Shown here piece after piece: positions 1 through 8,607 of a DNA stretch of 64,000 nucleotides. A program made the position numbers and the translations under genes. Under the pieces are notes generated by a model. It was not told the DNA's origin, made no database searches, and worked only from the letters and a program-made list of their open reading frames with translations. Origin of the DNA: Microbispora sp. NBC_01189. GTDB lineage: Bacteria > Actinomycetota > Actinomycetes > Streptosporangiales > Streptosporangiaceae. Position 1 is the stretch's first letter, and each line of letters begins with the position of its first letter. The stretch lies in NCBI RefSeq assembly GCF_036010665.1, contig NZ_CP108581.1, positions 4,011,501 to 4,075,500 of the forward strand. The letters run 5' to 3'.

Positions 1-1618
1 CGACGACGTCGAACAGCGAGATTTGGGTGCCGAGCGCACGGCCCGCCTCGCTCGCCTCCTGGCCGATGCCGATGAGCCGTCCCTCGCCCGCCGGGTGGAG
101 ATAGGCGGAGAAACCGGTGATCTTCAGCTCGCCGGTCACCTTCGGCGCGGCCGGATCGCGCAGGTCCAGCGCGTACAGGGGGTCGGTCTGACGGAAGGTC
201 ACCACGTAGCCGAGGCCGCCCGTGAACCGCACCGAGTAGATCCGCTCGCCCTTGCCGAGCCCCGTCACCGAGCCGGTCGGGGTGAGGGTGCCGGCGTCGA
301 GCACGTACACGCCGCTCTCGCTCGTGCTCGGGCTCGCGCCGAACACCTCGGCGCCGCTGGTCGTCGCCACCCGCAGATGGCCGTCGTACTCCGACAAGGA
401 GTACTGGTTCAGCAGCCGTCCGGGCACCGATCCCGAGGTGACGTAGCGCGGGGCGCCGGGCCCGGAGACGTCGAAGCGGTGCACCTCCGTGCGCTCGGGC
501 GTCGGCGTGGGCGCGGGCACGGCCTCCGAGCTTTCCGGCCCTGAGCTTTCCGGGACCGAGCTTTCCGGGACCGGAACCACGTCGATAGGGCGGGCCGTCC
601 ACCACCGCGGATTGCTGGTGACGTAGAGGCTGCCCGCCGTCCCGTACACGGTGTCGCCGTCGGCCGCGACAGCGATCGGCGACGCCGAGCCGAACGGCGC
701 GGCGGCGGCCAGGTCGATCGTGTGGACGGTCAGCATCGAGGTGCCGGTGAAACTGTCGGGGTGGCTGACCTGGTCACACTCGACCCGCTCGGTGCGGCCC
801 GCGCCGCCGGCACCGTCGCCGCTCTCGATCGCGTACGACGGCAGCCACGCGTCGGCAGGAGTGGCCAGCACGGCCCGCCGGTTGGCAGCGAGCATCTCCC
901 CCTCCGACGCGCCCTCCTTCGGTGTCGGGAAGGTGACGTCCGGCTGGGACCGGACGACGAGCCGCACCGTGGAGCCGGACTGCCGGGCGTCGACGTGCTG
1001 CCCGTGCACGGTCATCGCGCCGAGGACGCGCGGCTCGCCGGAGAGGTCCACGAGCACGTACCTCGGGCCGTCCGGCCCGACCCGGGTCTTGGCCATCGCC
1101 CCGAACGGGATGATCCCGCCGCCCTGGAACAGCACGAGCGCGCGGTCACCGTCGACCAGCAGATCGGCCTCGGCCCACCACTGGTCGCGGGCGACGAGCC
1201 GAAGCGTCCCGGTGACCCGCCGGGTCCGCGCGTCCGCGACGCGCAGCACGCCCCCGGTGACCGTGATCACCCGATCGCCGTCGGTCTTGACCAGGTCGGG
1301 CTCGTCCACGCCCGCCTCGTGCGTGTTGGTGGTGGAGAACGGCTGTTCGGGGGCCGCCCGCTTCGCCCCGCCCGCGTCCTCGCGGGCCGCGAAGAGCATG
1401 GCGTCGCCGAATCCCCAGGGCGTCACGTTCCGCGCGGCAGCCCGTCGCAGCCCCTCCGTCATCTCCGCGCAGTCCGTGTACGAGACGAGCCGCACCTTCC
1501 CGGTCAGGTCCACCGGAGACGGCGGGGAGTCCTGCGCTGTACGGCCGCCCGCGCAGCCCGCGGCTCCCGTCACGAGCAGAGCGGCGAGCACGCCCGCCGT
1601 ACGGATCGATGTCCTCAT
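1..1618 (-). CDS. Beta-propeller domain lipoprotein, C-terminus cut by the window edge
   Basis: The reading frame is open from an ATG at 1618 to the window edge, about 539 residues without a stop. The N-terminus has a short basic region, a hydrophobic stretch and a lipobox-like LLVTGAAGC with Cys near residue 22, so it is probably a lipid-anchored exported protein. The body contains the phrase TTNTHEAGVDEPDLVKTDGD and recurring DGDRV/VLDAG blade-like segments typical of the secreted Beta_propel family (PF09826, from memory). A Ser/Pro/Glu linker near residue 350 contains a repeated VPESS unit. No enzyme function is claimed; the family is usually annotated as a surface beta-propeller of unknown role. 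It is divergent from the TetR gene, with about 125 nt between them. Confidence 0.8.
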   Translation of the reverse strand, partial: MRTSIRTAGVLAALLVTGAAGCAGGRTAQDSPPSPVDLTGKVRLVSYTDCAEMTEGLRRAAARNVTPWGFGDAMLFAAREDAGGAKRAAPEQPFSTTNTHEAGVDEPDLVKTDGDRVITVTGGVLRVADARTRRVTGTLRLVARDQWWAEADLLVDGDRALVLFQGGGIIPFGAMAKTRVGPDGPRYVLVDLSGEPRVLGAMTVHGQHVDARQSGSTVRLVVRSQPDVTFPTPKEGASEGEMLAANRRAVLATPADAWLPSYAIESGDGAGGAGRTERVECDQVSHPDSFTGTSMLTVHTIDLAAAAPFGSASPIAVAADGDTVYGTAGSLYVTSNPRWWTARPIDVVPVPESSVPESSGPESSEAVPAPTPTPERTEVHRFDVSGPGAPRYVTSGSVPGRLLNQYSLSEYDGHLRVATTSGAEVFGASPSTSESGVYVLDAGTLTPTGSVTGLGKGERIYSVRFTGGLGYVVTFRQTDPLYALDLRDPAAPKVTGELKITGFSAYLHPAGEGRLIGIGQEASEAGRALGTQISLFDVV

Positions 1619-1675
1619 GCCTCCATGACGGATCACGCCCGGCCCCGGTTCGACGGGCCGAAACCGCTTCCCTTG

Positions 1676-1721
1676 AGCTTGGAGTCCAAGCTAGGATCTA
1701 GGGTTATTAGGTAAATACCTA
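1676..1721. promoter_or_regulatory. Two perfect inverted repeats between the lipoprotein and tetR genes
   Basis: AGCTTGGA-G-TCCAAGCT (1676-1692) has 8-bp arms. TAGGTA-AA-TACCTA (1708-1721) has 6-bp arms. A small CTAG-GAT-CTAG (1691-1701) overlaps the first. All lie in an A+T-richer patch within 70 nt of the TetR start. Autoregulatory TetR operators are usually found in this position, so binding by the adjacent regulator is the simplest reading. It is not proven from sequence. Confidence 0.55.
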
Positions 1722-1743
1722 GACATAGAAGGATGGTGTACAC

Positions 1744-2337
1744 ATGGCACGGGCCGGGCTGACGGCCGACCGGGTGACGCTCATCGGCGCCGAACTGGCG
1801 GACGAGGTCGGGCTGGAGCACGTGACCATGTCGGCCGTCGCGCGACGGCTCGGGGTGAAGGACGCCAGTCTCTACGCGCACGTCCGCGGCCTGGAGGACC
1901 TGCGTGGCCGGATCGCGCTGCTGGCGGCGGAAGAGAAGACGATCCGCATCGCGGAGGCGATCGCCGGGCGGGCCGGCAAGGACGCGCTGGTGGCCTACGC
2001 GAACGCCTGGCGGGAGTACGCCCGCGACCACCCGGGCCGCTACACGGCGACGCAGATCCCGATCCAGATCGATCCGGAGCTCGTGGCCCGGGCCTCCGGC
2101 CCGCGACGCGCCGTCGAGCTGACCTACAGCATGCTGCGGGCCTACGCGCTGGACGAACCCGACCTGACCGACGCGGTCCGGCTGCTGCGCAGCACGTTCC
2201 ACGGCTTCACCAGCCTGGAGGCGGCGGGCGGGTTCGCGCACAGCCGCCCGGCGGAGGACTCCTGGGTTCGCGGCCTCGACGCCCTGCACACCCTTCTGAC
2301 GCACTGGCCTCCCTCCCGACCAGCGGCCCCCGCCTGA
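1744..2337 (+). CDS. TetR-family transcriptional regulator
   Basis: 197 aa. An N-terminal TetR-type helix-turn-helix is visible (residues about 20-50, with ELADEVGLEHVTMSAVARRL followed by GVKDASLYAHVRGLEDL). The ligand-binding half resembles the TetR_C_33/WHG type (YANAWREYARDHPGRY, then STFHGFTSLEAAGGF). The ATG at 1744 follows AGAAGG at suitable distance. It is probably co-transcribed with the alpha/beta hydrolase that starts 33 nt downstream, and the palindromes just upstream suggest self-control. The ligand is unknown; the hydrolase substrate is the obvious candidate. Confidence 0.88.
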   Translation: MARAGLTADRVTLIGAELADEVGLEHVTMSAVARRLGVKDASLYAHVRGLEDLRGRIALLAAEEKTIRIAEAIAGRAGKDALVAYANAWREYARDHPGRYTATQIPIQIDPELVARASGPRRAVELTYSMLRAYALDEPDLTDAVRLLRSTFHGFTSLEAAGGFAHSRPAEDSWVRGLDALHTLLTHWPPSRPAAPA

Positions 2338-2370
2338 CCACCGGCCCGGACACGACCAAGGAGACTCCGC

Positions 2371-3210
2371 ATGACCAGCCCGACCATCGGCCACCTGCGC
2401 GTGGACGGGGCCACCCTGCACTACGAGGTGCGCGGCGAGGGTCCGCTCCTGCTGCTGATCCCCGGAGGCACGGGCGGAGCGGCCTCTTTCGACGGCGTCG
2501 CCGGCCACCTGGCCACCGGCTACACGGTCGCGTCCTACGACCCGCGCGGCCTGTCCCGCAGCCCGCTCGACGACCCGGAGGCCGAGCAGCGGGTCGAGCG
2601 GCACGCCGACGACGCGTTCCGGCTGCTGGCGCTGCTGTCCCCGGACGCGCCCGCCCGCGTGGCCGGCTGCAGTTCCGGCGCGATCGTGGCGCTGCACCTG
2701 CTGACCACCCATCCCGAGCGGATCGAACGCGTCGTGGCGCACGAACCGCCGGTGGTGGAGGTGCTGCCGGACGCCGCCGAGCACCGGGCGCTGCTCGCCC
2801 GCGTTCGGGACACGTTCCACCGTGAGGGGCTGATGCCCGCCGCCGCCGTGTTCGCGGCCGGCCTGAGGCGGCCCGCGGACGCCCCGAAGGCCGCTGAGCT
2901 GCCGCCCGAGCTGCCCCCTGAGGCGGCGGCCCGGGTCCAACGGACGATGGCGGACATGCCCTACTTCCTCGGGCGCATCGTGCCGAGCTTCATGGCCTAC
3001 ACCCCGGACGTGGATCGCCTGCGGGCACTGTCGGACCGGCTGATCCTCGCGGCCGGAGCCGACTCGATGGGCGAGCTTCCCTACCGCCCCGCCGCCTTCC
3101 TGGCCGAGCGGTTCGGCACGCCGCTCGTCCACTTCCCCGGCGGGCACACCGGGCTCAGCACCCACCCCGCCGAGTTCGGCGAGCGGCTCCGCAAGGTGCT
3201 GGACGCCTAG
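2371..3210 (+). CDS. Alpha/beta hydrolase
   Basis: 279 aa, cytoplasmic (no signal peptide). The fold markers are in order: oxyanion-side LIPGGTGG (about 29-36), SYDPRGLSRS (55-64), nucleophile elbow G-C-S-S-G with Ser101, and a late HFPGGHTGLS bearing the probable catalytic His. The acid residue is probably in LILAAGADS. A helical cap lies between about 130 and 215. A clean GGAG site precedes the ATG. The gene follows tetR in a likely two-gene operon, so expression is probably substrate-inducible. The reaction cannot be named; esterase, lactonase or C-C hydrolase are all possible. Confidence 0.85.
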   Translation: MTSPTIGHLRVDGATLHYEVRGEGPLLLLIPGGTGGAASFDGVAGHLATGYTVASYDPRGLSRSPLDDPEAEQRVERHADDAFRLLALLSPDAPARVAGCSSGAIVALHLLTTHPERIERVVAHEPPVVEVLPDAAEHRALLARVRDTFHREGLMPAAAVFAAGLRRPADAPKAAELPPELPPEAAARVQRTMADMPYFLGRIVPSFMAYTPDVDRLRALSDRLILAAGADSMGELPYRPAAFLAERFGTPLVHFPGGHTGLSTHPAEFGERLRKVLDA

Positions 3211-3234
3211 GTCTTGTGGCGTTTGGGGCATTAC

Positions 3235-3276
3235 CTACCGGTAGCCACGGGCGATCCTCCGGAATATTCTTCCGGC
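3235..3276 (+). promoter_or_regulatory. gabD2 promoter: leaderless -10 element within two palindromes
   Basis: TATTCT (3265-3270) fits the actinobacterial TANNNT -10 box and ends exactly 6 nt before the ATG at 3277, the geometry that puts +1 on the start codon. No Shine-Dalgarno sequence is visible. CTACCGGTAG (3235-3244) is a perfect 10-bp palindrome in the -35 zone. CCGGAA-N5-TTCCGG (3259-3275) is a second inverted repeat that wraps the -10 box. A repressor sitting on either would block transcription. Confidence 0.5.
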
Positions 3277-4833
3277 ATGGGTGCCATGAACCGGCTGCTC
3301 GACGCGGCCATGGTCGAGCGGATTCTCACACACGTCTCCTCCGAGGGTAAGACGAGGGAGATCTTCGCGCCCTTCACCGGCGAGCTCCTCGCCGAAGTCC
3401 CGATCTCCACCCCCGAGGACGTCCGCGCGGCGTACGACAGGGCCCGGGCGGCGCAGGAGGCGTGGGCGGCGCTGCCGGTCCGGGAGCGGATCACGCCCTT
3501 CCTGCGGCTCCACGACGCGATCCTCGACCGCCGCCGGGAGCTGCTCGACGTCGTGCAGTGGGAGACCGGGAAGGCGCGCCGGCACGCGTACGAGGAGCTT
3601 CTCGACGTGGCGGGCTGTGCGCTCTACTTCGCGCGGCGCGCCCCCGGCCTGCTGGAGCCGCAGGGCAGGCAGGGCATCTTCCCGATCGCCACGCGCGCGG
3701 CCGAGGTGCGGCACCCCAAGGGCGTGGTCGCGGTGATCAGCCCGTGGAACTACCCCCTGGCCCTGGGGGTGACCGACGTGGTGCCCGCGCTGCTCGCGGG
3801 CAACGCCGTCGTCCACAAGCCGGACACGCAGACGCCGCTGTCCGCGCTGTGGACCATCGACCTGCTGGCCGAGCTGGGCATGCCGCGCGACATCTGGCAG
3901 GTCGTGCTGGGCGACCCCGAGGACGTGGGCGATCCGCTGCTGGACGGCGCGGACTACGTCGCGTTCACCGGCTCGACGCGCGGCGGGCGGAAGATCGCCG
4001 AGGAGGCGGCCAGGCGGCTCGTCGGCTGCTCGCTCGAACTCGGCGGCAAGAACCCGATGATCGTGCTGGACGACGCCGACCTCGACGTGGCCGCCCAGGG
4101 CGCGATCAGGGCCTGTTTCACCAATGCCGGGCAGCTCTGCATCTCGATGGAGCGGCTCTACGTGCACGAGTCGGTCGCCGACCCCTTCCGCGACAAGTTC
4201 GTCCGGGCGGCGGGGAACATGAGGATCGGCGCCGGTCTCGACTGGGACGTCCAGATGGGCTCGCTCACCCACCGCCGGCAGGTCGACGCGGTCTCCGGGC
4301 ACGTCGCCGACGCGGTCGCCAAGGGCGCGACCGTGCTGACCGGCGGCCGGCCCCGCCCCGACCTCGGCCCGCTGTTCTACGAGCCGACGATCCTGGAGGG
4401 CGTCACCGAGGACATGGCGGTCTGCCGGGACGAGACGTTCGGGCCGGTCGTGTCGCTCTACCGCTTCCGGGACGAGGACGAGGCGGTCCACGCGGCCAAC
4501 GACACGGCGTACGGGCTGAACGCCTCGATCTGGACCGGGGACGTCGCGCGGGGCCGCCGGCTCGCGGCCCGGATCAAGGCGGGCACCGTCAACATCAACG
4601 AGGGGTACGCCTCGGCGTACGCCTCCTACGACGCGCCGATGGGCGGGATGAAGTCGTCCGGCCTCGGCCGCCGCCACGGTTCGGAGGGCCTGCTGAAGTA
4701 CACCGAGGCGCAGACGGTGGCCAGCCAGGCCACCTGGCTGGGCTTCGAGCCGATCCTCGGCATGACCTACGAGAAGTACGCCGACACGCTCGCCGGGCTG
4801 CTCAAGACCATGAAGCGCCTGCACCTCAAGTGA
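3277..4833 (+). CDS. gabD2: Succinate-semialdehyde dehydrogenase (NADP+), GabD2 type
   Basis: 518 aa, the length I recall for mycobacterial GabD2, with closely matching blocks throughout. It oxidises succinic semialdehyde (and probably related aldehydes) with NAD(P)+. Visible motifs are ISPWNYPLALGVTDVVPALLAG (substrate/cofactor tunnel), FTGSTRGGRKIA (cofactor), LELGGKNP with general base Glu254, and NAGQLCISMER with catalytic Cys288. ETFGPVV and the C-terminal GLGRRHG block are also present. The start was set at 3277 because a TANNNT box sits at the leaderless distance. A TTG at 3214 and an ATG at 3286 are alternatives. The GMC oxidoreductase begins 13 nt after the stop, so the two are one transcript. 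Confidence 0.9.
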   Translation: MGAMNRLLDAAMVERILTHVSSEGKTREIFAPFTGELLAEVPISTPEDVRAAYDRARAAQEAWAALPVRERITPFLRLHDAILDRRRELLDVVQWETGKARRHAYEELLDVAGCALYFARRAPGLLEPQGRQGIFPIATRAAEVRHPKGVVAVISPWNYPLALGVTDVVPALLAGNAVVHKPDTQTPLSALWTIDLLAELGMPRDIWQVVLGDPEDVGDPLLDGADYVAFTGSTRGGRKIAEEAARRLVGCSLELGGKNPMIVLDDADLDVAAQGAIRACFTNAGQLCISMERLYVHESVADPFRDKFVRAAGNMRIGAGLDWDVQMGSLTHRRQVDAVSGHVADAVAKGATVLTGGRPRPDLGPLFYEPTILEGVTEDMAVCRDETFGPVVSLYRFRDEDEAVHAANDTAYGLNASIWTGDVARGRRLAARIKAGTVNINEGYASAYASYDAPMGGMKSSGLGRRHGSEGLLKYTEAQTVASQATWLGFEPILGMTYEKYADTLAGLLKTMKRLHLK

Positions 4834-4846
4834 GAAAGGCCGGGCG

Positions 4847-6544
4847 TTGGACTACGACGTTGTGGTGATCGGGTCGGGGTTCGGCGGGAGCGTGGCCGCG
4901 CTGCGGCTCAGTGAGAAGGGCTACTCGGTCGGCGTGCTGGAGGCCGGCCGGCGGTTCGACGAGACGACCCTGCCGAAGACCTCCTGGCGGGTCAGGGACT
5001 TCCTGTGGGCCCCCGCGCTCGGGCTCAGGGGCATCCAGCGCATCCACGTCCTGCGCGGGACGAACGGCGTGATGGTGCTGGCCGGCGCCGGGGTCGGCGG
5101 CGGTTCGCTGGTCTACGCCAACACGCTCTACGAGCCGCTCGACCCGTTCTTCCGCGATCCCCAGTGGGCGCACATCACCGACTGGAAGGCCGAGCTCGGG
5201 CCGTACTACGACCAGGCCAGGCGGATGCTCGGCGTGGTGGAGAACCCGACCGTCACCGCCGCCGACGAGGTGATGAGGAAGGTCGCCGAGCGGATGGGCG
5301 TCGGGCACACCTTCCGCCTCGCCCCGGTCGGAGTGTTCTTCGGCGAGCCCGGGGCCGAGGTCGACGATCCCTACTTCGGCGGCGCGGGGCCGCGCCGCCG
5401 CGGCTGCGTCGAGTGCGGCGAGTGCATGACCGGCTGCCGCCACGGCGCCAAGAACATGCTGACGAAGAACTACCTCCACCTGGCCGAGAAGGCCGGGGCG
5501 AGGATCTGCCCGGAGACCACCGTGACCGGCGTGCGCCCGGTCGAGGGCGGCTACGCGGTCACGGTGCGGCGGACCGGCCCGTTCGGGCGCACCCGCACTC
5601 TGACCGCCGCGCAGGTGGTCTTCGCCGCCGGGACGTACGGCACCCAGCACCTGCTGCACCGGCTCAGGGCGACCACGCTGCCGCGCGTCTCGCCCCGGCT
5701 CGGCGTGCTGACCAGGACGAACTCCGAGGCCCTGCTCGGGTTCGAGCGGCCGGACACCAAGGGAGTGAAGCTCAACCGGGGCGTGGCGATCACCTCCTCG
5801 ATCCACCCCGACGCCGAGACCCACATCGAGCCGGTCCGGTACGGCGACGGCTCCAACGCGATGGGCCTGCTGCGCACGCTGCTGGTCGACGGCGGCGGCC
5901 GGGCGCCGCGCTGGCTGAGCTTCCTCGGCGCGGCGCTGCGCCGCCCGCACCTGCTGCTCCGGCTGTTCAACCGCCGCAGGTGGTCGGAGCGCGCGGTCAT
6001 CGCCCTGGTCATGCAGGCCAAGGACAACTCGATCACGCTCTCGCTCAGGGGTGGCAGGCTCAGGGCGGGCCCCGGCCACGGTGAGCCCAACCCCACCTGG
6101 ATCCCCGCGGGGCACCGGGCCGTGCGCCTCGCGGCCGAGGAGATCGGCGGCCTGCCGGGCGGCTCCTGGCTCGACCTCTTCGACGTCCCGGCGACCGCGC
6201 ACTTCCTCGGCGGCTGCGCGATCGGCGACTCGCCCGAGACCGGGGTCGTCGACCCCTACCACCGCGTCTACGGGTACGAGGGTCTGCACGTCGTGGACGG
6301 CTCGGCCGTCTCGGCCAACCTCGGCGTGAACCCCTCGCTGACGATCACGGCCCAGGCCGAGCGGGCGATGGCCCTGTGGCCCAACAAGGGCGAGCCCGAC
6401 CCGCGCCCCGCCCCCGGCTCGCCGTACCGGCGGGTCACGCCGGTACGGCCGGTCAGGCCGGTGGTGCCCGCCGCCGCGCCGGGCGCGCTCCGCCTGCCGA
6501 TCGCCGGAGTCACCCACGGGCGGGGCGCGTCACCGCGCCGATAG
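4847..6544 (+). CDS. GMC-family FAD oxidoreductase, cholesterol-oxidase (ChoD)-like
   Basis: 565 aa starting at TTG 4847, seven bases after GAAAGG. It has an N-terminal FAD dinucleotide motif GSGFGG (residues about 9-14), then GAGVGGGSLVYANTL. A four-cysteine cluster follows, C187-x2-C190-x2-C193-x3-C197, inside a GCRHGAKN context that is usual in bacterial GMC proteins of this group and resembles a ferredoxin ligand set. The C-terminal catalytic block has HFLGGCAIGDSPETGVVD and VVDGSAVSANLGVNPSLT. Mycobacterial choD lies near the gua genes, which matches the neighbourhood here. The C-terminus carries an Arg/Pro-rich tail. The substrate is unknown; steroid oxidation is only one possibility. 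Co-transcribed with gabD2. Confidence 0.85.
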   Translation: MDYDVVVIGSGFGGSVAALRLSEKGYSVGVLEAGRRFDETTLPKTSWRVRDFLWAPALGLRGIQRIHVLRGTNGVMVLAGAGVGGGSLVYANTLYEPLDPFFRDPQWAHITDWKAELGPYYDQARRMLGVVENPTVTAADEVMRKVAERMGVGHTFRLAPVGVFFGEPGAEVDDPYFGGAGPRRRGCVECGECMTGCRHGAKNMLTKNYLHLAEKAGARICPETTVTGVRPVEGGYAVTVRRTGPFGRTRTLTAAQVVFAAGTYGTQHLLHRLRATTLPRVSPRLGVLTRTNSEALLGFERPDTKGVKLNRGVAITSSIHPDAETHIEPVRYGDGSNAMGLLRTLLVDGGGRAPRWLSFLGAALRRPHLLLRLFNRRRWSERAVIALVMQAKDNSITLSLRGGRLRAGPGHGEPNPTWIPAGHRAVRLAAEEIGGLPGGSWLDLFDVPATAHFLGGCAIGDSPETGVVDPYHRVYGYEGLHVVDGSAVSANLGVNPSLTITAQAERAMALWPNKGEPDPRPAPGSPYRRVTPVRPVRPVVPAAAPGALRLPIAGVTHGRGASPRR

Positions 6545-6586
6545 ACTGGCGTCACCGCCTCGCATCCTTTCTGGGGGTCCCTTCCA

Positions 6587-8134
6587 GTGTCCGACTTCGA
6601 CACCGTCCTCGTCGTGGACTTCGGCGCGCAGTACGCGCAGCTGATCGCGCGACGGGTGCGTGAGTGCCACGTCTACTCCGAGATCGTCCCGTCGACGATG
6701 CCGGTCTCCGAGATGCTGGAGAGGAAGCCCAAGGCGATCATCCTGTCCGGCGGCCCGTCGTCGGTGTACGCCGAGGGCGCCCCGCCCGTGCCGGACGGCC
6801 TGTTCGAGACCGGGGTGCCGACCTTCGGCATCTGCTACGGCTTCCAGGCCATGGCCAGGGCTCTAGGGGGCGAGGTCGCCAGGACCGGCGCCGCCGAGTT
6901 CGGCGGGACCTCGCTCAAGGTCCTTCAGGAGGGCCTGCTGTTCGCCGGGCTGCCCGGCGCGCAGACCGTCTGGATGTCGCACGGCGACTCGGTGGTCGGC
7001 GCCCCGGCCGGGTTCTCCGTCACCGCCGCCACCTCCGCCACCCCGGTCGCCGCGATGGAGGACGCCTCCCGCGGCCTGTACGGCGTGCAGTTCCACCCCG
7101 AGGTGCTGCACTCCGAGCACGGGCAGCAGGTGCTCAGGCACTTCCTGGAGGCGGCCGGCTGCCGCCCCTCGTGGACCATGCTCAACATCGTCGAGGACGC
7201 CGTGGAGGCCGTGCGCGCCCGGGTGGGCGACGGCCGGGCGATCTGCGGGCTGTCGGGCGGCGTCGACTCCGCCGTGGCCGCCGCGATCGTCCAGCGGGCC
7301 ATCGGTGACCGGCTGACCTGTGTCTTCGTCGACCACGGCCTGTTGCGCAAGGGCGAGGCCGAGCAGGTCGAGCGCGACTTCGTCGAGGTCACCGGCGTGA
7401 AGCTGCGGGTCGTCGACGCCTCGGAGCGCTTTCTCAAGGCCCTGTCGGGTGTGACCGACCCCGAGGAGAAGCGCAAGATCATCGGCCGGGAGTTCATCCG
7501 GGTCTTCGAGGACGAGGCCCGCGCGATCATCGCCGACGGGCCGGTGGACTTCCTCGTCCAGGGCACCCTCTACCCGGACGTCGTCGAGTCGGGCGGCGGC
7601 ACCGGCACCGCGAACATCAAGTCCCACCACAACGTCGGCGGGCTTCCCGACGACCTCAAGTTCCGGCTCGTGGAGCCGTTGCGCACGCTGTTCAAGGACG
7701 AGGTGCGGCGGGCCGGCGAGGAGCTCGGCCTGCCCCCGGCGATGGTCTGGCGTCAGCCGTTCCCCGGGCCCGGCCTCGGCATCCGCATCATCGGCGAGGT
7801 CACCCGCGAGCGCCTCGACCTGCTGCGCGAGGCCGACGCCATCGCCCGCGAGGAGCTGACCCGCGCCGGTCTCGACCGCGACATCTGGCAGTGCCCGGTC
7901 GTGCTGCTGGCCGACGTCCGCTCGGTCGGCGTTCAGGGCGACGGCCGCACCTACGGCCATCCGGTCGTCCTGCGCCCGGTGACCTCCGAGGACGCGATGA
8001 CCGCCGACTGGTCGCGGGTGCCGTACGACGTGCTGGCCCGGATCTCCACCCGGATCACCAACGAGGTGCGCGAGGTCAACCGTGTGGTGCTCGACGTGAC
8101 GAGTAAGCCGCCGGGCACCATTGAATGGGAGTAA
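6587..8134 (+). CDS. guaA: GMP synthase (glutamine-hydrolysing)
   Basis: 515 aa, the normal length. It converts XMP to GMP using ATP and glutamine, the last step of guanine nucleotide synthesis. The class I amidotransferase domain has the nucleophile elbow GICYGF with Cys83 and the His/Glu pair in QFHPEV near residue 172. The ATP-pyrophosphatase domain carries the PP-loop SGGVDSA near residue 223. The dimerisation domain ends in KPPGTIEWE. The start is GTG 6587, preceded by a run of five G (6573-6577). The gene is closed by a strong hairpin at 8150-8188. Confidence 0.97.
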   Translation: MSDFDTVLVVDFGAQYAQLIARRVRECHVYSEIVPSTMPVSEMLERKPKAIILSGGPSSVYAEGAPPVPDGLFETGVPTFGICYGFQAMARALGGEVARTGAAEFGGTSLKVLQEGLLFAGLPGAQTVWMSHGDSVVGAPAGFSVTAATSATPVAAMEDASRGLYGVQFHPEVLHSEHGQQVLRHFLEAAGCRPSWTMLNIVEDAVEAVRARVGDGRAICGLSGGVDSAVAAAIVQRAIGDRLTCVFVDHGLLRKGEAEQVERDFVEVTGVKLRVVDASERFLKALSGVTDPEEKRKIIGREFIRVFEDEARAIIADGPVDFLVQGTLYPDVVESGGGTGTANIKSHHNVGGLPDDLKFRLVEPLRTLFKDEVRRAGEELGLPPAMVWRQPFPGPGLGIRIIGEVTRERLDLLREADAIAREELTRAGLDRDIWQCPVVLLADVRSVGVQGDGRTYGHPVVLRPVTSEDAMTADWSRVPYDVLARISTRITNEVREVNRVVLDVTSKPPGTIEWE

Positions 8135-8149
8135 TCCGAGATTCGGCGA

Positions 8150-8188
8150 GCCTCGCCTGACAACCCGTCGCTGGTTGTCAGGCGAGGC
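8150..8188 (+). terminator. Strong hairpin after guaA
   Basis: A perfect 16-bp stem (8150-8165 with 8173-8188, arms GCCTCGCCTGACAACC / GGTTGTCAGGCGAGGC) and a 7-nt loop lie 16 nt after the guaA stop, followed by GGTTTAGT. It also lies just past the 3' end of the converging minus-strand gene at 8207, so it probably stops transcription from both sides. Confidence 0.85.
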
Positions 8189-8206
8189 GGTTTAGTCTCC
8201 GGTGGC

Positions 8207-8596
8207 TTATTCGGGCTGCCCCGAATTTCCCCATTTCCCTGTGACGATGGCGCTGAACACCAGACAGGCGAGGCAGAGCAGGGGGCTTGGCAGGAGTCCG
8301 CATAGAGCTGAGGCGACATAGGCAAAGCGTGCTCGCATCACCTGTCCCTTGTACAGTTGGACCGTCCCAACGATCAGCAATGCGGCACCAATGGGGTGCA
8401 CTATGGCATAGATGATGTTGAGTGCATTCGGCCCGGCCCCGGCCTCTCTGATGATCCGCCCATCGGCGTAGATCAACTCCAGGCCGTTGAGATGTGCGAA
8501 CCCAAGCAATGCGGTGTGCAGATGAAGGGCTACGAGAACGATGGTGCCGCCGATAACTAAACCGCGCCTCGTTTTACCGGTCGCCTGGGTCCGCAT
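8207..8596 (-). CDS. Small integral membrane protein, family not recognised
   Basis: 129 aa with about four hydrophobic segments: roughly 13-33 (LVIGGTIVLVALHLHTALLG), 60-80 (IIYAIVHPIGAALLIVGTVQ), 88-105 and 103-120. The ATG at 8596 is preceded by AAGGGG at 8-nt spacing. It starts only 11 nt after the secreted-protein gene stops, so the two form one unit. Codon use is visibly poorer in third-position G/C than in surrounding genes, suggesting acquisition from another source. No function can be assigned. It may anchor or export its partner. Confidence 0.7.
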   Translation of the reverse strand: MRTQATGKTRRGLVIGGTIVLVALHLHTALLGFAHLNGLELIYADGRIIREAGAGPNALNIIYAIVHPIGAALLIVGTVQLYKGQVMRARFAYVASALCGLLPSPLLCLACLVFSAIVTGKWGNSGQPE

Positions 8597-8607
8597 CTCA
8601 CAGCCCC

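Noticed and set aside
1633..3231. Long open frame antisense to tetR and the hydrolase
   Set aside because: The translation is low-complexity Arg/Gly/Val/His-rich and spans two well-supported genes; it is a G+C-driven shadow.
5405..5437. Iron-sulfur ferredoxin fused into the GMC oxidoreductase
   Set aside because: The four cysteines look like a ferredoxin ligand set, but the same motif is usual in this GMC subgroup, so it is not a fusion. Whether it binds a cluster cannot be told from sequence.
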